A stretch of 36,959 nucleotides of DNA, taken from contig PMHO01000052.1 of assembly GCA_003156715.1 (NCBI GenBank), forward strand, positions 513 through 37,471, read 5' to 3'. The stretch comes from Candidatus Tityobacter terrigena (GTDB lineage: Bacteria; Vulcanimicrobiota; Vulcanimicrobiia; Vulcanimicrobiales; Vulcanimicrobiaceae). The notes beneath the pieces were generated by a model. The model worked only from the letters and a program-made list of their open reading frames with translations. It did no database searches and was not told the origin of the DNA. The position numbers were made by a program, and so were the translations under genes. Of this stretch, positions 30,555 through 36,959 are shown one piece after another; the first letter of the stretch is position 1, and each line of letters starts with the position of its first letter.

Positions 30555-33500
30555 TCACCCGGCGGGGACCCCCGTGCCGACGGGTTCGAGCGGCTCGACG
30601 ACCCGGGCCGGACGCTCGTCGGGCGGCTTCAGGCCGGCTTTCGAGCGCGGCAACTCGCGCGGCGCAACCCAGGTGTAGACGATCGGCACGAGCAGAAGCG
30701 TCAGGATGAGCGAGCTGAGCACGCCGCCGATGACGACGATGCCTAAGCTTGCGCGCTGCGATTGGCCAGGCTCGAGCGCCAGTGCCAAGGGAATGTTGGC
30801 GGCGACGATCGAGCAACTGGTCATGACGATCGGCCGGAACCGCGTGAAAGCGCTTTCCTTGATGGCCGCGAGCTTGTCGCGACCTCTCTGGCGCAGCGTG
30901 TTCGCATAGTCGACAAGCAGAATGCCGTTCTTGGTGGCGATGCCGATCAGCAAGATCGAACCGATCAACGAGAACAGGTTCAGGGTATTGCCGGTGATCC
31001 AAAGCGCTCCGATCGCGCCGACCGCGGCGACCGGCACCGAGAAGATGATGATGAACGGCGACGTATAGCTGTTGTACAGCGCGATCATGAGCAGAAACAC
31101 GAGGATGACCGAAAGGATCATCGACGCGCCGAGCCCCTCGAGCGTTTGGCGCATGAAATCCTGCTGGCCCAGCGGCGCGGGGCGCACGTAAACGGCCGCC
31201 CCGAGGTTGGCCGCTTTGAGCCGCTTGACGAAATCGCGCTGAACGTTCGAAAGCGAGAAGCCTGGCGCAACGTTTGCATCGACGTGGATCACCGTGTTGC
31301 GATCGGTGCGCGTGATCAACGGCGGCGTCGGGCTCAAGGTAAAGTTCGTGAAATCGCCGAGGTGAACGATCGAGCCATTGTTCGCACGGATCGGAATCGT
31401 GCGTAGCGCATCGAGATCGGTTTGGTCGTTGGTCGGATAGATTACCTGGACTTCCTCCAGGCCTTGCGGCGTCTCGAATTGCGTCGCAACGTCGCCGCCA
31501 AAGGCCGCCCCAGCCGCCGTCGCGGCCTGTCCGATATCGACGTCGAGTGCCTGAGCTTTCGCCCGGTCGAACTCAACGGAAATCTGCGGCGCGAGCGCCG
31601 TGCCCGTGCTGTTGACGCTGATGGCTCCCGGCGTACGCTTGAGGATGTCGAGAACGCGATTCGCCGGGCCGAGCGGATCCCGGCCCGTCAAATCGCTGAC
31701 CAGGTAGTCGATCGGTTGCGCGTTGCCGCCGCCCGTCCCGGTCACTGGAACGACCACGACTTGCGCGTCAGGCGCCGACGTTGCGGCTATGCGACGAAAC
31801 CGGCCGACCCACCAGTCGGTCGAGTGCTTGCGATTGTCCTTGAGAAAGATGTGGATCTGTCCGACGTTGCCCTGCGTGACGAAACCACCGAACGATGCAG
31901 CGTAGGCGCCCGCCACCGTGAACTCTTGATCCAAGTCAGGTTGATCGACGATGTGGCGCTCGACCGCGATGGCTTTGTCGCGCACGTGTGAGAGCGGTGT
32001 GCCGAGCGGAAAAACCAACTGTAGGAAGAGTTCGCCCCGGTCCGTGTTGGGAATGAACTCCTCGCCGACGACGCCGAGCGGCACGAGCGCAATCGAGCCC
32101 ACAAACGACACCAGGCACAAGCCGGCGACGAGTGCCCCGTTGCGCAAGCCCCACGGCAGCGCGCGGTTGGCGTACCAGTCGCGAATCGCGTCGAAGCCTC
32201 GCGTGAAGGCATCGACGATCCACGGTGGTTTCCACTTGGAACGCAGCGACCACAGTCCGGCCAGTGCCGGCGTCACCGTGAACGAGATGAATAGCGAGGT
32301 GAGCGTCGCGATGACCACGACGATCCCGAACTCCACGAGATTTTTTCCGACTTGGCTCTGAATGAATGCAATCGGCAGGAAGACGACGACGTCGACGAGC
32401 GTGATGACGACGGCCGCCGCACCGATCTCCTCGCGGCCTTGCACGGCAGCTTCCTCGGGCGGCTGACCGAGTTCGGTGAAGTGCCGCTCGATGTTCTCGA
32501 GCACGACCGTCGAGTCGTCGACCAGGATGCCGATCACAAGGGACATCCCCAGCATCGAAATCGTGTCGAGCGTCATGCCCATGAGCTTCATGACGGAAAG
32601 CGCGATGGCGAGCGAGGTCGGGATCGCGACGCACACGACCGCCGCATTGCGCCAGGAGCGCAGGAAGAACACCATCGCCAAGGCCGTGAGGAAGATGCCC
32701 TCGAGCAGCGTGTGCATGACGCTGTCGATCTGCTGCGCGGTGAATTTCGACTGCGTCTTCACGATCTGAAACTCGACGTCCGGGAAGCGCCTGCGCAGTG
32801 CCGGCAAAGCGGCCGTAACGTTATCCGAAGCCGTCACTTCGCTCGCATCGGAGGTCTTCTGTATCGAAAGGAAAATGCCGGGTCTTCCATCGATTTGAGC
32901 GTAGAAGCGGCGCGGCTCGTAGCCGGCCGTCACTTGCGCCACGTCCTGGATGCGCGGAACGGAATTGACGGCGGTCCAAGGGTCGACGCTGCCGGCCAAA
33001 CCTGAAATCCCCGTCGCGCCGGAACTTGTCGGGCCCGCTTGGTTGAGCGCCTGCGAGCCGACCGTCGTAATTACGGCGAGCCGGGCGATCGATGCCGGCG
33101 TTTGAATGTCGCCGCGCACGTCGATCGTCGTTTCCCGGTTGGGCTCGTAGGCGATGCCGCCCGGAACGCGCTGGTTGTCGTTGGTGACCGTGTTGATGAC
33201 GTCATTGAGGGTGAGGTTTTCGGAGATCAACCGATTGGGATCGACCTCCACCTCGAATGCCGGCGTGACCGCTCCGCCGACGTTGACGTAGGAGACACCG
33301 GGGATCTGCTGGATTTGCGGTGCAATGACGTTGTTGGCGTAGAGCGAAAGCCGGCCGAGCGAAAGCTTTTGCGAGAAGAGCCCGAGCGTTACGACGGTCG
33401 CTTCGCTGGGATCGCGCACCGCGACGCTGGGCGGCGTGATGTTGAGCGGAAGCTCCTTCTGCGAGGCTTGGACGGCCTTCTGAACGTTGACGAGGTCGGC

Positions 33501-33806
33501 TGCGGTGTCCGAGTTGAGAACGAAGATGGCCGAAACCGTCGCCTGGCCTTGCTGCACGACGGAGCTGATCGTCTGCAAATCCGTCGTGCCCGCCAGGTTT
33601 TGTTCGATCGGCTGCACGATGCTGTCGCGCATTTCCGTGGTCGATGCACCCGGGTACTGCACCAGGATCGAAATCGTCGGCTGCGAGACATTGGGGAAGA
33701 GTTGCCGGACGATCGTCGCGAGCGAAAGGATACCGAAAAACGACATCAAGGCGAGCAACACGAAGACCAGCGTCGGCCGCGTGATGAAGAGGCGGGTTAA
33801 GCTCAC
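30555..33806 (-). CDS. RND-family (HAE1) efflux transporter
   Basis: A 1083-aa inner membrane pump of the hydrophobe/amphiphile type. TRLFITRPTLVFVLLALMSFFGIL is the first helix; FPNVSQPTISILVQYPGASTTEMRDSIVQPIEQ is the classical porter-domain start. The proton-relay aspartates are in GILVDDSTVVLENIERH (about residues 425-440), and the C-terminal relay region is GIATKNGILLVDYANTLRQRG. The final helices are followed by APRELPRSKAGLKPPDE. It exports drugs, dyes, lipids or metabolites using proton motive force; substrate unknown. GTG 33806 overlaps the stop of the adaptor gene (GTGA), so the two are coupled. No outer-membrane channel of the TolC type is encoded in the window. Confidence 0.94.
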   Translation of the reverse strand: MSLTRLFITRPTLVFVLLALMSFFGILSLATIVRQLFPNVSQPTISILVQYPGASTTEMRDSIVQPIEQNLAGTTDLQTISSVVQQGQATVSAIFVLNSDTAADLVNVQKAVQASQKELPLNITPPSVAVRDPSEATVVTLGLFSQKLSLGRLSLYANNVIAPQIQQIPGVSYVNVGGAVTPAFEVEVDPNRLISENLTLNDVINTVTNDNQRVPGGIAYEPNRETTIDVRGDIQTPASIARLAVITTVGSQALNQAGPTSSGATGISGLAGSVDPWTAVNSVPRIQDVAQVTAGYEPRRFYAQIDGRPGIFLSIQKTSDASEVTASDNVTAALPALRRRFPDVEFQIVKTQSKFTAQQIDSVMHTLLEGIFLTALAMVFFLRSWRNAAVVCVAIPTSLAIALSVMKLMGMTLDTISMLGMSLVIGILVDDSTVVLENIERHFTELGQPPEEAAVQGREEIGAAAVVITLVDVVVFLPIAFIQSQVGKNLVEFGIVVVIATLTSLFISFTVTPALAGLWSLRSKWKPPWIVDAFTRGFDAIRDWYANRALPWGLRNGALVAGLCLVSFVGSIALVPLGVVGEEFIPNTDRGELFLQLVFPLGTPLSHVRDKAIAVERHIVDQPDLDQEFTVAGAYAASFGGFVTQGNVGQIHIFLKDNRKHSTDWWVGRFRRIAATSAPDAQVVVVPVTGTGGGNAQPIDYLVSDLTGRDPLGPANRVLDILKRTPGAISVNSTGTALAPQISVEFDRAKAQALDVDIGQAATAAGAAFGGDVATQFETPQGLEEVQVIYPTNDQTDLDALRTIPIRANNGSIVHLGDFTNFTLSPTPPLITRTDRNTVIHVDANVAPGFSLSNVQRDFVKRLKAANLGAAVYVRPAPLGQQDFMRQTLEGLGASMILSVILVFLLMIALYNSYTSPFIIIFSVPVAAVGAIGALWITGNTLNLFSLIGSILLIGIATKNGILLVDYANTLRQRGRDKLAAIKESAFTRFRPIVMTSCSIVAANIPLALALEPGQSQRASLGIVVIGGVLSSLILTLLLVPIVYTWVAPRELPRSKAGLKPPDERPARVVEPLEPVGTGVPAG

Positions 33807-35092
33807 CGGATCGCGACCTTCTGACCGTTTCCGACGCTTATCTGTCCGTCGCTGATCACGCGGCTGTCGGGCGCCAAGCCCGACACGACGGCCATCTTGC
33901 CGTCGCTTGCGACTTCGGCGACCTGCACTGTTTTCACGGTCCGGTCGGGCTGCACGATCATCAGCGAATCGTGGTTGTCGTCGATGAAGGCCGTCTCGGG
34001 GACGAGAACGCCGCGCGCGCCGGGAAGCGCCACGCTGCCGCCGATCGCCATTCCCGGCCGCAAGACTCCCGAGTGGTTCGGAAGCACGATTTTGACCTCG
34101 AAATCGGTCGACCCCGGGTTGATTTGATTGAGCACGCCGACGACGGTGCCGGTGAAGCGGCTGCGGTGCAAGTCGGAGGCGATGATGGTTGCCTTCGCTC
34201 CGGAGCGGATCTGCGCGACTTGAGCCCCCGAACCTTGCAAGACGGCATACACCGGGTCGACTTGCTGGAGCGTGAAGATCTGTCGCGAGCCCGGATACTC
34301 GCCGGGATTGAGATTGCGATTCACCACGACGCCGTCGATCGGCGAAACGATGGTCGCTTTTTGGATCTGGACGCGTTGCTGCTGCGCCTGCGCGAGCGCC
34401 ACTTGTTCGGTTGCGCGCGCCTGGTTGATTGCCGAAGACTGGAGGCCGCCCGAACCGAGCGTGCCATTGGCTGTGACGTTCGAGCGGGCGGCAGCCAGCG
34501 ACGCTTGCGCCGAGCGTAACGAGTCCTCATCGTTGCGCACGGTCGTCAGCTGCTGGTCGACTTGCTGTTGCGAGATGTAGCCGTGGGCGACGAGCGAGCG
34601 GTAGCGACCGAGATCGAGGTTGTCGCGCAGGTAGTTTTGCCGGGCCTGGCGCACAGCCGCCTCGGCGCTACGCAGCGAATCGACCCCTTGGTCGATCGTG
34701 AGAGAGCCTTGGTAAACATTGTGCGTCGTGCTCGCCGCGTCGCTCTGGGCGGTCGCAATGTCGGCCTGAAGGTTCGCTTCGAGATCGGCCGTGTCGAGCT
34801 GGGCCAGCACCTCGCCCTTGTAGACGCGGTCGCCTTCCTGCACGTTCACTTGGTCGGCGGGTTCGGTCAAGCTCGACTGAATCGCGACGTTTTGAAAGGG
34901 CGCGATGATGCCGGCCAGGTTCTCGCCCGGGTGGATCGTTCCGAATGAAGCCACGGTCGTGACGACTTTAGGAGGCGGCGGCGGGGCGGCGGCCGGCTTC
35001 GACGCGCAGCCGGCCGCCGCATCGAGCAAGAGCACCAAGCCGGTCAAAACGTGGGCCGCACGACCCCGGCGGTGAGGAGGCAACCGATGCAT
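33803..35092 (-). CDS. RND periplasmic adaptor (membrane-fusion) lipoprotein
   Basis: A 429-aa membrane-fusion protein. It has a lipoprotein-like signal (LTGLVLLLDAAAGC) with a Pro/Ala-rich linker after it. A first lipoyl half domain (NVAIQSSLTEPADQVNVQEGDRVYKGEVLAQLD) is followed by a long coiled-coil hairpin (about 110-235) with many Gln and Ala. The second lipoyl half is ATIVSPIDGVVVNRNLNPGEY, then a beta-barrel and a membrane-proximal domain (LVPETAFIDDNHDSLMIV). It bridges the RND pump to an outer-membrane channel. It precedes the pump on the same strand and their stop and start overlap. The next upstream gene is the divergent response regulator. Confidence 0.92.
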   Translation of the reverse strand: MHRLPPHRRGRAAHVLTGLVLLLDAAAGCASKPAAAPPPPPKVVTTVASFGTIHPGENLAGIIAPFQNVAIQSSLTEPADQVNVQEGDRVYKGEVLAQLDTADLEANLQADIATAQSDAASTTHNVYQGSLTIDQGVDSLRSAEAAVRQARQNYLRDNLDLGRYRSLVAHGYISQQQVDQQLTTVRNDEDSLRSAQASLAAARSNVTANGTLGSGGLQSSAINQARATEQVALAQAQQQRVQIQKATIVSPIDGVVVNRNLNPGEYPGSRQIFTLQQVDPVYAVLQGSGAQVAQIRSGAKATIIASDLHRSRFTGTVVGVLNQINPGSTDFEVKIVLPNHSGVLRPGMAIGGSVALPGARGVLVPETAFIDDNHDSLMIVQPDRTVKTVQVAEVASDGKMAVVSGLAPDSRVISDGQISVGNGQKVAIR

Positions 35093-35128
35093 GTTCCGTC
35101 ATCCTACCCGTGAGGCCAAGCCGAAATC

Positions 35129-35196
35129 CTTGAACCACCCTGGGAAGCCGCAACTAGGCTTGGAACAGGCTGGGAAGAACGGGAGGTCCTTCCCAG
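35129..35196. promoter_or_regulatory. Palindrome plus direct repeats in the efflux/two-component intergenic region
   Basis: CTGGGAAG occurs at 35140-35147 and 35170-35177, and its exact reverse complement CTTCCCAG at 35189-35196. The last two form a perfect inverted repeat with an 11-nt spacer. The two direct copies are 30 nt apart and are part of longer similar 19-bp units (35129-35147 and 35159-35177, 15 of 19 identical). The block lies 37-104 nt upstream of the adaptor start and 15-82 nt upstream of the response-regulator start. OmpR-family regulators use tandem half-sites, so it is a good candidate site for the neighbouring regulator. Confidence 0.6.
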
Positions 35197-35210
35197 AGTC
35201 GAACGTTAGG

Positions 35211-35909
35211 ATGCCGATGGTGGAAGCGATGGGCGCGCGGGTCCTGGTCGTCGACGACGAGGCGGCGATTCGAGATCTGCTCGAGTACGGTCTGGGACAA
35301 GCCGGCTTTGCGGTGCGCGGGGCAAACGACGGGCGCAGCGCCCTCGAGACCGTGCGCGAGTGGTCGCCCGAGGTGATCCTGCTCGACGTCATGCTGCCCG
35401 AAGTCGACGGCTTCACCTTGTTGCCGTCGCTTCGCCGAGCAACCGAAGCGCCCATCATCATGCTCACCGCGAAGCGCGAAACGGCGGCGAAGGTGGCCGG
35501 CCTGTCGCGCGGCGCGGACGATTACGTGTGCAAGCCCTTCGAGCTGGAGGAGTTGATCGCGCGCCTGAACTCAGCGCTGCGCCGCCCGCGCATCGAGGCG
35601 CGTCAGACCTTCGCCTATGCGGACCTAATCGTCGACGCTTCGCGCCGCACCGTCTTTCGCGGCTCTCGCTCGGTTTCGCTCTCGGCGCGCGAGTTCGATC
35701 TGCTGCTCGCGCTCGTTCGGCAGCCCGAATACGTCTTCACGCGCTCGCAGCTGCTCGACATTGCGTGGGGCATCGACCGCGACGTGGTGCCCAATACCGT
35801 CGAGACGTACATCTGTTACCTGCGGGCCAAGATCGACAGCGGCGAGCGGGTCAAGTTGATTCAGACGTTGCGCGGCGTCGGTTATTCGTTGCGCGCGGCC
35901 CCCGCATGA
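35211..35909 (+). CDS. OmpR/PhoB-family response regulator (efflux-linked)
   Basis: A 232-aa response regulator. Receiver: acidic pair in VLVVDDEAAIRDLLEYGL, phospho-Asp in VILLDVMLPEVDGF, Thr in IIMLTAKRE, Lys in DDYVCKPFEL. Output winged helix: VSLSAREFDLLLALVRQPEYVFTRSQLLDIAWG and TVETYICYLRAKI, ending LIQTLRGVGYSLR. Start is ATG 35211; ATG 35217 or 35229 are also possible, and the frame is open to 35091, although that region holds the promoter repeats. The stop overlaps the kinase start as ATGA. It is divergent from the adaptor/RND genes, so it probably controls them. Confidence 0.92.
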   Translation: MPMVEAMGARVLVVDDEAAIRDLLEYGLGQAGFAVRGANDGRSALETVREWSPEVILLDVMLPEVDGFTLLPSLRRATEAPIIMLTAKRETAAKVAGLSRGADDYVCKPFELEELIARLNSALRRPRIEARQTFAYADLIVDASRRTVFRGSRSVSLSAREFDLLLALVRQPEYVFTRSQLLDIAWGIDRDVVPNTVETYICYLRAKIDSGERVKLIQTLRGVGYSLRAAPA

Positions 35910-36959
35910 CCACCGGCTTCGGCCGGCGCCTTTTGCTGCTCACAACGGTCGAGATCGCCGGCGTTCTGTGTGCGGTCGTGCTCGCAATCGCGCTGTTCGC
36001 TTTCGGAGCGTACGTCAAGGAGCTCAAGAGCGAGCTCGCGGTTACCAACGATCAGCTCGCGCTCGCCATTCAAGAGGGCGGAGCTTCGCACGATGCGTCG
36101 GCCGCCGCCAAGCTCGCCGCGCTGCGCTTCCTGCGCTCGGATCTGGTCGTGCTGCTGACCGACCCGCGCATTCGCGTCAACGTCTTTCGCCTGCATCGCG
36201 GCGACCAATTGCCGCTCGTGCGGATTCGGGCGCACGGCGACCTTTCAGGCGACCCCCGCACCACCTCGCCGCTCGCGCTGCCGATCGTCGGCCTCGCTAC
36301 CGCCTTCGGCTTACAAGTCGCGCGATCGCACGTCGGCGGGGTCGACCTTTTTGTGAAGGAGAGCGATAGTGCGCTCGTGGCGGCGATCGCCGCATACCTG
36401 CCGGCCGTGCTCGTCGCGTTTCTCATAGCAATCGCCGCGGGCTATGCGTTCGCGCGCATCTTGACGCGTCAGGCGTTGCGTCCGCTCGTCGACGTTACCG
36501 GAGCCCTGGAGCGCTTTGCCGCCGGCGAGATCGCACCGCAACCGATCGAAGCCGATCGCCGTCACGAGCTTGGCAGGCTTGCGGTTGCCTACAACGACGC
36601 AATCGCGCAGATGCAGCGCGCCTTCGCCGAGCGCGAGCGGGCCAACGCCGCGATGCGCCAGTTCATCGCCGACGCCGGCCATCAGCTGCGCACGCCTCTC
36701 ACCGTCATCCGTGGATTCATCGCGATCCTGCGTAAAGGCGAGCTACGCCGGCCCGAGGATCGCGAGCGCATCCTCGAGACGATGAACCAGCAGAGCCAGA
36801 TCATGGGCGAGATGATCGAGAAGTTGATGCTGCTCGACCAGTGGGAGCGCGAAGATGGCGCCCCGGTGCCGCACCCGATCGACGTCGCTCAACTGGTGGC
36901 CGACGTGGTCGCGCCGATTGCCGAGGCGAATCCAGCGCGCACGGTACGCGTCGAAGCCG
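35906..36959 (+). CDS. Sensor histidine kinase, 3' end cut by window
   Basis: Reading from ATG 35906 the frame is open to the window end (351 codons), so the gene is partial. A first membrane helix (LLLLTTVEIAGVLCAVVLAIALFAFG) is followed by an extracytoplasmic sensor loop with a helical start (KELKSELAVTNDQLALAIQEG). A second helix (AYLPAVLVAFLIAIAAGYAFA) leads into a HAMP domain (LRPLVDVTGALERFAAGE). The HisKA domain has H-box MRQFIADAGHQLRTPLTVIRG. The catalytic ATP-binding domain lies mostly outside the window. ATG overlaps the regulator stop, so both are made together. It likely senses an envelope or drug signal for the efflux pump. Confidence 0.93.
   Translation, partial: MTTGFGRRLLLLTTVEIAGVLCAVVLAIALFAFGAYVKELKSELAVTNDQLALAIQEGGASHDASAAAKLAALRFLRSDLVVLLTDPRIRVNVFRLHRGDQLPLVRIRAHGDLSGDPRTTSPLALPIVGLATAFGLQVARSHVGGVDLFVKESDSALVAAIAAYLPAVLVAFLIAIAAGYAFARILTRQALRPLVDVTGALERFAAGEIAPQPIEADRRHELGRLAVAYNDAIAQMQRAFAERERANAAMRQFIADAGHQLRTPLTVIRGFIAILRKGELRRPEDRERILETMNQQSQIMGEMIEKLMLLDQWEREDGAPVPHPIDVAQLVADVVAPIAEANPARTVRVEA

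Noticed and set aside
31422..31991. Plus-strand ORFs inside the RND gene, also 32352-33005 and 33039-33800
   Set aside because: Arg/Asp-rich shadows of the RND coding strand with no ribosome-binding sites or domains.
1..36959. CRISPR array, tRNA, rRNA or prophage
   Set aside because: No regularly spaced repeats, no cloverleaf or rRNA-like segment and no phage structural or integrase gene were recognised by reading; no computational scan was possible.

Overview
The window is a GC-rich (by eye roughly 63-65% G+C) bacterial chromosome segment packed with genes on both strands. Many genes overlap by ATGA or GTGA. No rRNA, tRNA, CRISPR array, insertion sequence or prophage was seen. The envelope is probably diderm: there is an RND efflux pump with a lipoprotein adaptor and an AttH/LolD-type lipid ABC system. 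No single gene proves the taxonomy. The mix of translation genes, ClpE-like zinc-finger AAA+, AttEFGH-like operon and polyphosphate genes would fit a poorly cultured phylum such as Candidatus Eremiobacterota. That is inference only.

Layout. (1) 1-5206, plus strand: a ribosome maturation/translation operon, infB (5' end outside the window)-rbfA-nrnA-truB-ribF, followed by a TlpA-like thioredoxin. (2) 5240-8685: a RibD_C/DHFR-like reductase, a secreted prolyl oligopeptidase and a Phd/VapC toxin-antitoxin pair. A decayed 51-bp copy of the antitoxin start lies between the reductase and the peptidase. (3) 8691-11052: a zinc-finger, membrane-anchored Clp-type double AAA+ ATPase on the minus strand, and a 7Fe-type ferredoxin with a terminator on the plus strand. 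(4) 11083-17882: a five-gene, translationally coupled operon of methyltransferase, LolD-like ATPase, FtsX-like double permease, AttH/CrtC lipocalin-like protein and M3 oligopeptidase. (5) 17918-19000: a 50-aa zinc ribbon divergent from an IclR regulator, with nested palindromes between them.

(6) 19040-26446: a phosphate/polyphosphate island. It holds a Ppx/GppA phosphatase, a CHAD domain split over two overlapping ORFs, a PhoB/PhoR two-component pair, an unrelated membrane acyltransferase, PstS and PstB. The permeases PstC and PstA and the regulator PhoU are not in the window. PhoR seems to start at a non-canonical ATC codon that restores a transmembrane anchor. (7) 26666-29864: a 49-aa orphan ORF, a GNAT acetyltransferase and the threonine-catabolic pair tdh-kbl. 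(8) 30033-36959: a secreted protein of unknown function, an RND pump and its membrane-fusion lipoprotein on the minus strand, and a divergent OmpR-type response regulator with a histidine kinase cut by the window end. A palindrome plus direct repeat lies in the shared promoter region.

The most interesting candidates are the phosphate island (split CHAD, ATC start, pst without its permease), the Clp ATPase that has lost the ClpP-docking segment and the M domain, the decayed antitoxin copy now providing the start of a peptidase gene, and several well-formed operators.
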